From NCBI RefSeq assembly GCF_015278125.1, contig NZ_JADILO010000035.1, positions 1 to 64,000 of the forward strand: a DNA stretch of 64,000 nt, given 5' to 3'. The DNA is from Vibrio fluminensis. Lineage in GTDB: Bacteria > Pseudomonadota > Gammaproteobacteria > Enterobacterales > Vibrionaceae. Below are positions 7,756-16,278 of this stretch, piece after piece. The notes under the pieces were generated by a model that searched no databases, had not been told where the DNA came from, and saw nothing but the letters and a program-made list of their open reading frames with translations. The position numbers and the translations under genes are program-made. Every line of letters starts with the position of its first letter. Position 1 is the stretch's first letter.

Positions 7756-8844
7756 ATGAAAGCCTCTATTCTTACGAAGCTAGAAACGCTAGTAGAACGT
7801 TATGAAGAAGTACAGCACCTATTAGGTGACCCTGATGTCATTGGTGATCAGAATAAATTCCGTGCGCTATCAAAAGAGTACTCTCAGCTTGAAGAAGTAA
7901 CTAAGTGCTTCCAAGCTTATCAGCAAGCGCAAGAAGATCTTGAAGCTGCAGAAGAGATGGCAAAAGAAGATGACGCAGAAATGCGTGAAATGGCTCAGGA
8001 AGAAATCAAAGACGCGAAAGAAGCGATTGAACGCCTTAGTGACGAACTGCAAATTCTATTGCTACCAAAAGATCCAAACGACGATCGCAACTGTTTCCTA
8101 GAAATTCGCGCCGGTGCGGGTGGTGATGAAGCGGGTATCTTTGCTGGTAACTTGTTCCGCATGTACTCAAAATTTGCTGAGAAGAAAGGTTGGCGCGTTG
8201 AAGTGATGAGCTGCAACGAATCTGAGCAAGGTGGCTACAAAGAGATGATCGCTAAAGTGACTGGTGACGGTGCTTACGGCGTACTGAAATTTGAGTCAGG
8301 CGGTCATCGTGTACAACGTGTACCAGAAACCGAATCGCAAGGTCGTGTGCACACATCAGCGTGTACGATTGCTGTGATGGCGGAAATTCCAGAAGCGGAT
8401 CTACCTGAAATCAAAGCCGCTGATCTAAAAATCGATACGTTCCGTGCGTCAGGCGCGGGTGGTCAGCACGTTAACACCACGGATTCAGCAATCCGTATTA
8501 CTCACTTGCCAACAGGTACTGTGGTTGAGTGTCAGGATGAACGTTCACAGCACAAGAACAAAGCGAAAGCGATGCAAGTACTGGCTGCGCGTATTGTGCA
8601 AGCTGAAGAAGCTCGTCGCGCCGCAGAGGTTTCTGACACCCGTCGTAATCTATTAGGCTCAGGTGATCGTAGTGACCGTATCCGTACTTACAACTACCCA
8701 CAAGGCCGTGTATCGGATCACCGCATCAACTTAACGGTTTACCGTCTAAATGAAGTGATGGAAGGCGATCTTGCAAGCTTGATTGAACCGGTGATTCAAG
8801 AGCACCAGGCAGATCAGTTAGCGGCTCTAGCAGAGAACAACTAA
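7756..8844 (+). CDS. prfA: Peptide chain release factor 1
   Basis: 362 residues. It recognises UAA and UAG and triggers peptidyl-tRNA hydrolysis. The GGQ motif is at residues 235-237 in RASGAGGQHVN, and its glutamine is the methylation target of the next gene, prmC. The stop-codon tripeptide PxT-type region (VPETESQGRVHTS) is at about residues 189-201. It is followed after 4 nt by prmC, so the factor and its modifying enzyme are coexpressed. Confidence 0.98.
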   Translation: MKASILTKLETLVERYEEVQHLLGDPDVIGDQNKFRALSKEYSQLEEVTKCFQAYQQAQEDLEAAEEMAKEDDAEMREMAQEEIKDAKEAIERLSDELQILLLPKDPNDDRNCFLEIRAGAGGDEAGIFAGNLFRMYSKFAEKKGWRVEVMSCNESEQGGYKEMIAKVTGDGAYGVLKFESGGHRVQRVPETESQGRVHTSACTIAVMAEIPEADLPEIKAADLKIDTFRASGAGGQHVNTTDSAIRITHLPTGTVVECQDERSQHKNKAKAMQVLAARIVQAEEARRAAEVSDTRRNLLGSGDRSDRIRTYNYPQGRVSDHRINLTVYRLNEVMEGDLASLIEPVIQEHQADQLAALAENN

Positions 8845-8848
8845 GTTA

Positions 8849-9703
8849 ATGTCGGCTACCAACAGTGTTGAAAACACACTAAAGCGAGCGACACAGCAAC
8901 TTCAAGAGAGCGGCAGTGATTCGCCGTCTCTTGATGCTGCGGTATTACTCTGCCACGCATTAGATAAACCGCGCTCATTTTTGATGACTTGGCCTGAAAA
9001 AGAACTTTCAGCACAAGAATTAGCACCTTTTGAAGCGCTACTGTCGCGCCGTTTAACCGGTGAGCCAGTCGCTTATATTGTCGGTGAGCGTGAGTTTTGG
9101 TCCTTGCCACTTGAGGTTTCGCCTACAACCTTAATCCCTCGTCCTGATACTGAGCGCCTTGTCGAGCTGGCTTTAGATAAAGCTTTCGCTTGTGAAGGTG
9201 ACATCCTCGATCTTGGCACCGGTACTGGCGCGATAGCATTAGCTTTGGCTTCAGAAATGCCAGCGCGTCGAGTGGTGGGGATTGATCTAATGGAAGAGGC
9301 GCAACAACTGGCTTCGCGTAATGCACAACGTCTTTGCATCAACAATGCTGAGTTTTTGGCTGGCAGCTGGTTTGAACCTTTGCAAGCTGGTACGCAGTTT
9401 GCTGTTATCGTTTCAAATCCCCCATATATTGAAGAGAACGATCCGCATTTGAGTCAAGGTGACGTGCGATTTGAGCCACTCAGTGCTTTAGTCGCAGCAG
9501 AGCAAGGCTTAGCCGATATTCGTCATATTACGGATAATGCGCGCCAATTTCTTAGCGACAACGGTTGGTTGTTGTTTGAACATGGTTATGACCAAGGTTT
9601 AGCTGTGCGTAAAATCTTCACGGAATTGGGTTACCAAGATGTGGAGACATTCCAAGATTATGGACATAACGATCGAGTGACATTAGGTCGCTATACAAAA
9701 TAA
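8849..9703 (+). CDS. prmC: Release factor N5-glutamine methyltransferase PrmC
   Basis: 284 residues. It methylates the GGQ glutamine of RF1 and RF2 using S-adenosylmethionine. An N-terminal helical substrate-recognition domain precedes the Rossmann methyltransferase. The AdoMet loop DLGTGTGAIAL is at residues 121-131 and the NPPY catalytic motif at 190-193. It follows prfA after 4 nt. Confidence 0.97.
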   Translation: MSATNSVENTLKRATQQLQESGSDSPSLDAAVLLCHALDKPRSFLMTWPEKELSAQELAPFEALLSRRLTGEPVAYIVGEREFWSLPLEVSPTTLIPRPDTERLVELALDKAFACEGDILDLGTGTGAIALALASEMPARRVVGIDLMEEAQQLASRNAQRLCINNAEFLAGSWFEPLQAGTQFAVIVSNPPYIEENDPHLSQGDVRFEPLSALVAAEQGLADIRHITDNARQFLSDNGWLLFEHGYDQGLAVRKIFTELGYQDVETFQDYGHNDRVTLGRYTK

Positions 9704-9719
9704 CAAAGAGAGCAATTAG

Positions 9720-10091
9720 ATGTACGAAGGATTGAAGCATTTTCACTTACTCACTATCGCCCTAAGCGCAACATTACTGTCGGTGCGTTTTGCACTTTTA
9801 TTGGCAAACTCTGAATTGCGCAATAATAAGTTTCTTAAGGTGTTCCCCCACATTAACGATACGGCATTGTTGTTATCAGGTATTGCGCTAGTCGTATTGT
9901 TTATACCTTGGTCAGCAGCGCCATGGTTGCCGATGAAAATTAGCTGCGTATTGGCTTATATTGCCTTAGGATTTTTTGCTTTAAAGTTGGCAAAAAATAA
10001 TCTGTTGAGAATTTTTGCATTCCTTGGCGCATTAGGTTGGCTTGGTATGGCGGGTAAGATTGCTGTGACTAAAGTACCTACGTTGTTTTAG
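9720..10091 (+). CDS. sirB2: SirB2-family inner-membrane protein
   Basis: 123 residues and very hydrophobic, with about four membrane segments (around residues 8-25, 45-62, 70-90 and 98-115). It matches the SirB2 family found next to SirB1 between prmC and kdsA in many gammaproteobacteria. The Salmonella gene was named for an effect on invasion gene expression, but the biochemical role is unknown. It starts 16 nt after prmC and is followed after 14 nt by sirB1, so it is part of the same transcript. Confidence 0.85.
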   Translation: MYEGLKHFHLLTIALSATLLSVRFALLLANSELRNNKFLKVFPHINDTALLLSGIALVVLFIPWSAAPWLPMKISCVLAYIALGFFALKLAKNNLLRIFAFLGALGWLGMAGKIAVTKVPTLF

Positions 10092-10105
10092 GCTGGTGAT
10101 TACAA

Positions 10106-10915
10106 ATGTACGAATTGTTTGATGAAGACTTTGATGCGCTAGAGTTGGCGGAAGGTGCCTTGGTGCTCAATCAGGCGATTGACCCAGAAACGCAAGTGGA
10201 TTGGGCAAAGGCTGAAATGCAGCGTTTGCTACAAGAAGCTGAACTTGCATTGGTGCATGAAAGTCATCCTCAACAGCGCTTTGAAGCTTTCTTGCGACTT
10301 TTTTATCATGAGTGGGGTTTTCAGGGTGACAAAGAGGCCTATTTCGACGGTGCTAATGCCTTTTTAGATAAGGTGCTCGAACGTCGTAAAGGTATCCCTG
10401 TCAGTCTAGGGGCGTTGCTACTTTATTTTGGTAAACAACTGGGCTTTCCAATCGAGGGAATTACTTTTCCTACTCAGTTTGTGGTTAAGGTCTGTTGGCC
10501 ACATGCCCCTGTACAGTACGTAAATCCTTTTAATGGTGAGTTTGTTTCTGAACATACGTTAAGGGCTTGGCTAGTTGGCCAGAAAGGACCATTCGCCAAG
10601 CTAAAGGCAAGTTACCTAAAATCGATAGATAATCCGACAGTAATTGGTCGTTGGTTAGCACTGATTAAGAGCGCTTTACTGAGAGAAGAACGTTATGCAT
10701 TGGCACTACGTTGTTCCGATCTTGCGCTGACTTTTGCGCCAGATGACCCTTATGAAATTAGAGATCGCGGCTTTATCTTTCAGCAACTAGACTGTCATCA
10801 GATGGCGTTGTCTGATTATCAATATTTTATTGATCAGTGTCCGGACGATCCGGCTGCCGAATTACTTAAAAATCAAGTACGTGCCATGAGTAAGACTCAG
10901 GTGACGCTGCATTAA
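10106..10915 (+). CDS. sirB1: SirB1-family protein (transglutaminase-like/TPR)
   Basis: 269 residues. It matches the SirB1/YchA family: an N-terminal transglutaminase-like domain (ERRKGIPVSLGALLLYFGKQLG, about residues 92-113) and C-terminal tetratricopeptide-like helices (ALRCSDLALTFAPDDPYEIRDRG). No catalytic function is established for the family. It sits between sirB2 and kdsA, the conserved order in E. coli (ychQ-ychA-kdsA). Confidence 0.87.
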   Translation: MYELFDEDFDALELAEGALVLNQAIDPETQVDWAKAEMQRLLQEAELALVHESHPQQRFEAFLRLFYHEWGFQGDKEAYFDGANAFLDKVLERRKGIPVSLGALLLYFGKQLGFPIEGITFPTQFVVKVCWPHAPVQYVNPFNGEFVSEHTLRAWLVGQKGPFAKLKASYLKSIDNPTVIGRWLALIKSALLREERYALALRCSDLALTFAPDDPYEIRDRGFIFQQLDCHQMALSDYQYFIDQCPDDPAAELLKNQVRAMSKTQVTLH

Positions 10916-10960
10916 GTCCAGTTATAGGCTGGCTCACAAGGTTTAATAAGAGAGAAAAAG

Positions 10961-11812
10961 ATGGAACAGAAAATCGTTCATGTTGGTGATATTCCTGTTG
11001 CTAACGACAAACCGTTTACTTTATTCGCTGGTATGAACGTACTAGAGTCACGTGACCTTGCTATGCAAATCTGTGAGCACTACGTAACGGTGACTGATAA
11101 GCTCGGTATTCCGTACGTATTCAAAGCGTCTTTTGACAAAGCGAACCGCAGCTCAGTGCATTCATACCGTGGTCCGGGTCTTGAAGAAGGCATGAAAATC
11201 TTCCAAGAGTTAAAAGATACTTTTGGCGTGAAAATCATCACAGACGTGCATACGGAAGCGCAAGCTCAACCCGTTGCGGACATTGTAGACGTAATCCAAC
11301 TACCTGCATTCCTTGCTCGTCAAACAGACCTTGTTGAGGCGATGGCAAAAACGGGTGCGGTTATTAACGTTAAGAAACCTCAATTTATGAGTCCTGGCCA
11401 AGTTGGCAATATCGTGGATAAGTTTGCTGAGTGTGGTAACCACAACGTAATCTTGTGTGAGCGTGGCTCTTGCATGGGTTATGACAACCTAGTAGTGGAT
11501 ATGCTAGGTTTTGGTGTAATGAAAAAAGCATCAAACGGTAGCCCAATTATCTTTGACGTAACTCACTCGCTGCAAATGCGTGATCCTTCAGGTGCTGCGT
11601 CTGGTGGTCGTCGTGAGCAGACGGTTGAATTGGCGAAAGCTGGTCTAGCGACTGGTATTGCAGGTCTATTTATCGAGGCGCACCCAAACCCAGATCAAGC
11701 ACGTTGTGATGGTCCATCGGCTCTTCCTCTTGATAAGCTTGAGCCTTTCCTAAAACAGATGAAAGATCTGGATGATTTAGTGAAAAGCTTCGCGCACATT
11801 GATATTCGCTAA
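10961..11812 (+). CDS. kdsA: 3-deoxy-8-phosphooctulonate synthase (KDO-8-P synthase)
   Basis: 283 residues. It condenses phosphoenolpyruvate with arabinose 5-phosphate for the KDO of lipopolysaccharide. DAHP-synthase-superfamily motifs are present: GMNVLES, KASFDKANRSS, IDVIQLPAFLARQTDL-like core, NVKKPQFMSPGQ and FDVTHSLQ. The Asn in INVKKPQ is the residue typical of the metal-independent class, so this is probably a metal-independent enzyme. A terminator follows directly. Confidence 0.97.
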   Translation: MEQKIVHVGDIPVANDKPFTLFAGMNVLESRDLAMQICEHYVTVTDKLGIPYVFKASFDKANRSSVHSYRGPGLEEGMKIFQELKDTFGVKIITDVHTEAQAQPVADIVDVIQLPAFLARQTDLVEAMAKTGAVINVKKPQFMSPGQVGNIVDKFAECGNHNVILCERGSCMGYDNLVVDMLGFGVMKKASNGSPIIFDVTHSLQMRDPSGAASGGRREQTVELAKAGLATGIAGLFIEAHPNPDQARCDGPSALPLDKLEPFLKQMKDLDDLVKSFAHIDIR

Positions 11813-11833
11813 TTTAGTGTCAAATCAGAGTTT

Positions 11834-11865
11834 AAAAAGGCTGCCTTATGGCAGCCTTTTCTTTT
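11834..11865 (+). terminator. Rho-independent terminator after kdsA
   Basis: A 9-bp stem AAGGCTGCC/GGCAGCCTT with loop TTAT, followed by TTCTTTT. Confidence 0.9.
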
Positions 11866-11940
11866 GGAACTCAATAAGATATGTGGTTTTAAATGTGTCT
11901 ATAAGTAAATTTGGAAATCAGTTGTTACAGCTAAGTAATC

Positions 11941-11956
11941 GCGAAAACGTTTGCTT
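11941..11956. promoter_or_regulatory. Candidate PurR box upstream of nutA
   Basis: GCGAAAACGTTTGCTT fits the PurR consensus ANGCAANCGNTTNCNT with two mismatches among the specified positions and keeps the central CG dyad. It lies about 235 nt upstream of the nutA start, in an otherwise gene-free 325-bp region in which no clear -10/-35 pair was found. Regulation is inferred. Confidence 0.5.
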
Positions 11957-12190
11957 GTGATCATTTGTTGAATCAGATGTAAGTTACCGCTTTTGTTGCA
12001 CTTTTTAGTCAAAATAATAGTGATCGATGTTGCATAAACATGAAATCAAAATGTTTAAGGGGATTGGTTACTTTAAACTATGTCAAGTTTTGCTATTCAA
12101 AATTTAAACAATGCTTGCGCTGCATTTCTCAGCATGAGCCAAAACTGGTAGCAAATGGCAGTGGATCCTATTTAGTTCAAAGGTATGACT

Positions 12191-13852
12191 ATGACGCAAC
12201 GCCTGATTGTAAAAACAGCACTAAGTGCAGCAATTCTTGCAACCCTAGCTGGTTGTGCAACGACAGCACAAAATGAGTGGGAAGCTGATAAAACTTACAA
12301 GTTAACGGTTCTTCACACTAACGACCACCATGGCCGTTTCTGGGAGAACAAATACGGTGAGTACGGCATGGCGGCACGTAAGACACTTATCGACAATCTA
12401 CGCGAAGAGATTCGTGCTGATGGCGGTAGCGTATTACTTCTTTCTGGTGGTGACATCAACACAGGTGTTCCAGAGTCAGACCTACAAGATGCTGAACCTG
12501 ATTTCAAAGGCATGAGCAAGATTGGTTACGATGCAATGGCACTTGGTAACCATGAATTCGATAACCCGCTTGAAGTGCTAATGCAGCAAAAAGATTGGGC
12601 TAACTTCCCAATGCTTTCTGCAAACATTTACGACAAAAAGACTGGCGAGCGTATGTTCCAGGCTTACGAAATGTTTGAGAAACAAGGCATCAAGATTGCT
12701 GTTATCGGTCTAACAACAGAAGATACACAGAAAATCGGTAACCCTGAATTTATCGGTGGCATCGAGTTCCGTGATCCTAAAGAAGAAGCGAAGAAGCTAA
12801 TCGCTGAACTTAAAGAGACTGAAAAACCTGATTTAATCTTCGCAGTGACGCACATGGGTCACTACGAAAATGGTAACCGCGGTGTAAACGCTCCGGGTGA
12901 CGTAGCATTGGCTCGTTACCTAGATGAAGGCTCATTAGATATGATCGTTGGTGGTCACTCACAAGAGCCTGTGTGTATGGAAGCACCAAACGTAATTAAG
13001 AAGAACTTCCAACCTTCTGACGAATGTAAGCCAGACATTCAAAACGGTACTCATATCGTACAAGCGTACGAGTGGGGTAAATACGTAGGTCGTGCGGATT
13101 TCGAATTCCGTAACGGCGAGCTAGAAATGGTGAGCTACGATCTTATCCCTGTAAACCTGAAGAAGAAAATCAAGGTTGACGGTGAGAGCAAGCGTGTATT
13201 CATCGAAGATGAAATCGCGAAAGACCAAGCTATGGTTGAGTTCCTACGTCCTTACCAAGAAAAAGGTCAAGATCAGCTAAATGTGAAAATCGCAGAAACT
13301 AACGGTAAGTTAGAAGGCGATCGTAACGTGGTTCGTTTTGAGCAAACAAACCTAGGTCGTCTAATCGCGACGGCACATATGGATCGCGCTAAAGCTGACT
13401 TCGCAGTAATGAACTCAGGTGGTGTACGTGATTCTATTGAAGGCGGTGACGTAACTTACAAAGACGTATTGAAAGTTCAGCCGTTTGGTAACATCGTGAC
13501 TTACATCGATATGTCAGGTAAGGAAGTGATTGATTACCTAAACGTTGTGGGTACTAAACCTGTTGATTCAGGTGCTTACGCACAGTTTGCTGGTATTTCA
13601 ATGACAGTGGCTAACGGTCAAGTTTCAGATGTTAAGATCGGCGGTAAAGCGATCGATCTAGAGAAAACTTACCGTTTCACAGTGCCAAGCTACAACGCTG
13701 CTGGTGGTGACGGCTACCCGAAAGTATCGACTCACCCAGGTTACGTAAACACAGGTTTCGTTGATGCAGAAGTTCTTAAAGAATACCTACAAGAAAACAG
13801 CCCTGTAGATGTAAACGCATTCGCACCAAAAGGTGAGATTGTTTACAAATAA
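12191..13852 (+). CDS. nutA: 5'-nucleotidase lipoprotein NutA (UshA family)
   Basis: 553 residues. A membrane-anchored 5'-nucleotidase that hydrolyses extracellular nucleotides so the nucleosides can be imported; Vibrio NutA was described as chloride-dependent. A lipoprotein signal peptide ends at LAGC (Cys22). The metallophosphatase motifs HTNDHHGRF (residues 42-50) and GNHEFDNP are present, and the C-terminal substrate-binding domain includes NSGGVRDSI and AGGDGYPK. The ATG at 12191 is chosen over the one at 12185 because AAAGG lies 7 nt upstream of it and only 1 nt from the other. A candidate PurR box precedes the gene. Confidence 0.93.
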   Translation: MTQRLIVKTALSAAILATLAGCATTAQNEWEADKTYKLTVLHTNDHHGRFWENKYGEYGMAARKTLIDNLREEIRADGGSVLLLSGGDINTGVPESDLQDAEPDFKGMSKIGYDAMALGNHEFDNPLEVLMQQKDWANFPMLSANIYDKKTGERMFQAYEMFEKQGIKIAVIGLTTEDTQKIGNPEFIGGIEFRDPKEEAKKLIAELKETEKPDLIFAVTHMGHYENGNRGVNAPGDVALARYLDEGSLDMIVGGHSQEPVCMEAPNVIKKNFQPSDECKPDIQNGTHIVQAYEWGKYVGRADFEFRNGELEMVSYDLIPVNLKKKIKVDGESKRVFIEDEIAKDQAMVEFLRPYQEKGQDQLNVKIAETNGKLEGDRNVVRFEQTNLGRLIATAHMDRAKADFAVMNSGGVRDSIEGGDVTYKDVLKVQPFGNIVTYIDMSGKEVIDYLNVVGTKPVDSGAYAQFAGISMTVANGQVSDVKIGGKAIDLEKTYRFTVPSYNAAGGDGYPKVSTHPGYVNTGFVDAEVLKEYLQENSPVDVNAFAPKGEIVYK

Positions 13853-13887
13853 GCGCTATTGACTGTAAGTCTTAAATCGCATTAACT

Positions 13888-13921
13888 AAAGCGGCACCAT
13901 TTGGTGCCGCTTTTCTGTTTT
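13888..13921 (+). terminator. Rho-independent terminator after nutA
   Basis: AAAGCGGCACCA pairs with TGGTGCCGCTTT, followed by TCTGTTTT. Confidence 0.88.
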
Positions 13922-14005
13922 ATCAAGACACTCATCACTATAAGTTATTGCTTGGCGCGATTTGCCTTGTCAGTGGTTTATCCTGATCGGTGATAGGAAG
14001 TTATT

Positions 14006-14479
14006 ATGACCCCGGCAATCAATGCAGCCAAAAAGAAAAAAGTTACTCATAAAATTCACCAGTATGAACACGATCCGAGAGCAGAAAGCTATGGTCTAGA
14101 AGCCGCCGAAGCGTTGGGACAAGATCCTAAGCAAGTGTTTAAAACCCTGCTATTTTGCTTAAATGGTGAGCCAAAGAACCTTGCCGTGGCAGTATTGCCC
14201 GTTGAGCACAAACTGAATCTTAAGCTGGCCGCAAAAGCGGCTAAAGCAAAAAAAACGGAGATGGCAAATCCTGACATCGCACAAAAGACCACAGGCTATG
14301 TAGTGGGGGGCATTAGCCCATTAGGGCAAAAGAAAGCACTGCCAACATTTATTCATAACAGTGCCGAGGAGTTATCAACCATGATGGTTAGCGCTGGTCG
14401 CCGTGGTTTGGAAATTGAGCTGGCTCCAAAAGATTTGGCAGCACTGACGCGCGGACAGTTTGTGGAGTTGTGCCTTTAA
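14006..14479 (+). CDS. ybaK: Cys-tRNA(Pro)/Cys-tRNA(Cys) deacylase YbaK
   Basis: 157 residues. A trans-editing enzyme of the YbaK/ProX family that hydrolyses Cys mischarged on tRNA(Pro) by ProRS. The family core is visible: an N-terminal basic helix, VFKTLLFCLNGEPKNLAVAVLPVEHKLNLK with the conserved Lys of the active site, and the Gly-rich GYVVGGISPLGQKKALPTFI near residues 98-117. It is a single gene, convergent with uraA and separated from it by a strong bidirectional terminator. Confidence 0.95.
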   Translation: MTPAINAAKKKKVTHKIHQYEHDPRAESYGLEAAEALGQDPKQVFKTLLFCLNGEPKNLAVAVLPVEHKLNLKLAAKAAKAKKTEMANPDIAQKTTGYVVGGISPLGQKKALPTFIHNSAEELSTMMVSAGRRGLEIELAPKDLAALTRGQFVELCL

Positions 14480-14490
14480 GAGCGAGAGTC

Positions 14491-14557
14491 GGAAACGTTC
14501 TACAGAACGCTGCGCTCACGGATGTGGGAACGTTCTGCTGCGCCTCACTTACGGAAT
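14491..14557 (+). repeat. Pair of imperfect direct repeats after ybaK
   Basis: Two related segments (about 14491-14522 and 14526-14557) share GGAACGTTCT, CTGCGC, CTCAC and ACGGA. The first has an 8-nt insertion that turns its left part into the palindrome CGTTCTACAGAACG. The second ends in ACGGAAT, which is the reverse complement of the 7-bp unit repeated at 14618-14750 on the other side of the terminator. Confidence 0.6.
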
Positions 14558-14558
14558 G

Positions 14559-14589
14559 AAAAAGGGTGACGATTACCGTCACCCTTTTT
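14559..14589. terminator. Bidirectional terminator between ybaK and uraA
   Basis: A perfect 13-bp stem AAAAAGGGTGACG/CGTCACCCTTTTT with a 5-nt loop. T-runs result on both strands, so it serves both convergent genes. Confidence 0.92.
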
Positions 14590-14612
14590 ATTTGTACAAT
14601 GCGCTTCGCTTG

Positions 14613-15929
14613 TTAAAATTCCGTATTCCGTATTCCGTATTCCGTATTCCGTATTCCGTATTCCGTATTCCGTATTCCGTATTCCGTATTCCGTATTCCG
14701 TATTCCGTATTCCGTATTCCGTATTCCGTATTCCGTATTCCGTATTCCGTAACTAGGTTAAGCACGATAGCAACGATACCACATAGGCTGATGCCTTGCA
14801 GGCTGAAGTCGCCGATGCCAAATGCCATGCCGCCGATACCAAATACTAGCGTGATAGCAACGATAACTAGGTTGCGAGACTTGTGTAGGTCAACGTTGTT
14901 TTTGATAAGCGTGTTTAGACCAACCGTTGCGATAGAACCGAACAGTAGGATCATGATGCCGCCCATTACTGGCATTGGGATAGTTTGTAGAACCGCACCC
15001 AGCTTACCAACGAGTGATAGAGTGATTGCCGTGATGGCTGTCCAAGTCATGATTACTGGGTTGAACGACTTGGTTAGCATTACTGCGCCCGTTACTTCTG
15101 AGTAAGTTGTGTTTGGTGGCGCGCCGACCATAGAGGCTGCGATAGTCGCTAAGCCGTCACCAGCGATAGTGCGGTGCAGACCAGGCTTTTTCAGGTAGTT
15201 TTTACCCGTTACGTTTGAGATTGCCAGCATATCACCGACGTGCTCAACGGCTGGTGCAATCGCCACAGGGATCATAAATAGAATCGCGTTGATGTTAAAT
15301 TCAGGCATCACAAATGCAGGCATGGCAAACCAAGCGGCTTGATGTACAGGAGTAAAATCAACGATGCCATAGAATAAGCTTAACGAGTAGCCGACGATAA
15401 TGCCGCCAAGGATAGGCATTAGTTTAAGGAAGCCGCGGCTGAATACGCTGATACCAATAGTAGTAAGCAATGATGCTGATGAAACGATTAGCGCCGTGTT
15501 TTTGTCAATAACTTGCTCACCACCAGCGACACCTAGTGCCATGCTCACTGCATTCGGCGCAAGACCGAGGCCGATAACCATGATAACTGGACCAACGACA
15601 ACGGGCGGTAGCAGTTTATGTACAATTTCGACACCGCGCAGCTTAATAAGTCCACCCAATGCGACATAAACTAAACCCGCAACCATCAGGCCACCCATAG
15701 TTGCAGGGATACCCCAAGCTTGAACGCCATAAAGAATAGGAGCAATGAAAGCAAAAGAGGAAGCGAGGAAGATAGGAACAGAACGACGAGTAACAACTTG
15801 GAAGATTAGAGTACCGATACCAGCACCGAATAGTGCAACACTAGGGTCTAGTCCCGTTAGGAGGGGAACCAGTACCAGAGCACCAAATGCAACGAAGAGC
15901 ATTTGAGCACCTTGAATGGCATTTTTCAT
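14613..15929 (-). CDS. uraA: Uracil permease with repeat-encoded C-terminal tail
   Basis: 438 residues. A NAT/NCS2-family uracil:proton symporter of the inner membrane with about 14 membrane segments. NAT features include the Q/A-rich start QGAQMLFVAFGALVLVPLL, the functional Glu-His in AVEHVGDMLAIS, and PPNTTYSEVTGA. Residues 394-438 are (TEYGIRN)x6 plus TEF and come from the 7-bp repeat array. The transporter core seems to end at about LNLV, so the tail is extra and probably cytoplasmic. A promoter with an overlapping PurR-like box lies upstream. Confidence 0.94.
   Translation of the reverse strand: MKNAIQGAQMLFVAFGALVLVPLLTGLDPSVALFGAGIGTLIFQVVTRRSVPIFLASSFAFIAPILYGVQAWGIPATMGGLMVAGLVYVALGGLIKLRGVEIVHKLLPPVVVGPVIMVIGLGLAPNAVSMALGVAGGEQVIDKNTALIVSSASLLTTIGISVFSRGFLKLMPILGGIIVGYSLSLFYGIVDFTPVHQAAWFAMPAFVMPEFNINAILFMIPVAIAPAVEHVGDMLAISNVTGKNYLKKPGLHRTIAGDGLATIAASMVGAPPNTTYSEVTGAVMLTKSFNPVIMTWTAITAITLSLVGKLGAVLQTIPMPVMGGIMILLFGSIATVGLNTLIKNNVDLHKSRNLVIVAITLVFGIGGMAFGIGDFSLQGISLCGIVAIVLNLVTEYGIRNTEYGIRNTEYGIRNTEYGIRNTEYGIRNTEYGIRNTEF
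14618..14750. repeat. Tandem repeat of 19 copies of the 7-mer ATTCCGT inside uraA
   Basis: 133 bp, exactly 19 uninterrupted identical units. It forms the 3' end of uraA, where it is read as ACGGAAT on the minus strand and encodes the heptapeptide TEYGIRN six times. The unit has no stop codon in any frame and its length is not a multiple of three. Every gain or loss of a unit therefore changes the frame and the C-terminal tail without truncating the tract itself. Confidence 0.98.
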
Positions 15930-16031
15930 TGTTTTATTCCTTTATGGTGGCAAAAATCCAAAACTCACACGATTTAGCTATTTTGCTAGCAAATAGTGGC
16001 GAATCTATGGCTCAAGATAAAAATTCGCGGG

Positions 16032-16059
16032 ATTTTATCACCACTGCAAACGATTTCAA
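16032..16059 (-). promoter_or_regulatory. uraA promoter overlapped by a candidate PurR box
   Basis: Read leftward: -35 TTGAAA (16054-16059), a 16-bp spacer, -10 TAAAAT (16032-16037). A 16-bp PurR-like site (16044-16059, CTGCAAACGATTTCAA on the plus strand) matches GCAANCGNTTNC perfectly within ANGCAANCGNTTNCNT and covers the -35 element. Repression of uracil uptake by PurR is known in E. coli and is inferred here. Confidence 0.65.
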
Positions 16060-16220
16060 TCTGAACTAGATCAAATGTTTACATTTTTGTGGATGCGATC
16101 TAATTGATAATCTGCTCGTCATCGATAAGTTCTGTGCAAAAAATACAATCATTGCATGGTGTTTTTGAACTTGTCACTAAGGTCAAAAAACGGTGAGTTC
16201 GCATGCAGTTTTGTTGCTCA

Positions 16221-16245
16221 CTGATGAGAAGTTGCTTATCATCAG
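16221..16245 (+). repeat. Inverted repeat upstream of the DUF2066 gene
   Basis: CTGATGA-g-AAG and CTT-a-TCATCAG form a hairpin with one mismatch and a 3-nt loop, about 35 nt before the start codon. It could be an operator or a leader RNA hairpin. The rest of the 349-bp uraA/DUF2066 region shows nothing else beyond the uraA promoter. Confidence 0.5.
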
Positions 16246-16278
16246 CGAATAACCGCAGTAACCGAATTTAGGAAATGT

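Noticed and set aside
12040..12276. 78-residue frame upstream of and overlapping nutA
   Set aside because: No RBS, Cys/Asn-rich random composition, and it overlaps the nutA signal peptide in another frame.
14460..14756. A 98-residue plus-strand frame with repeated VFRIPYS
   Set aside because: It is only the sense-strand reading of the 7-bp array. It starts inside ybaK, has no RBS, and uraA on the opposite strand explains the DNA.
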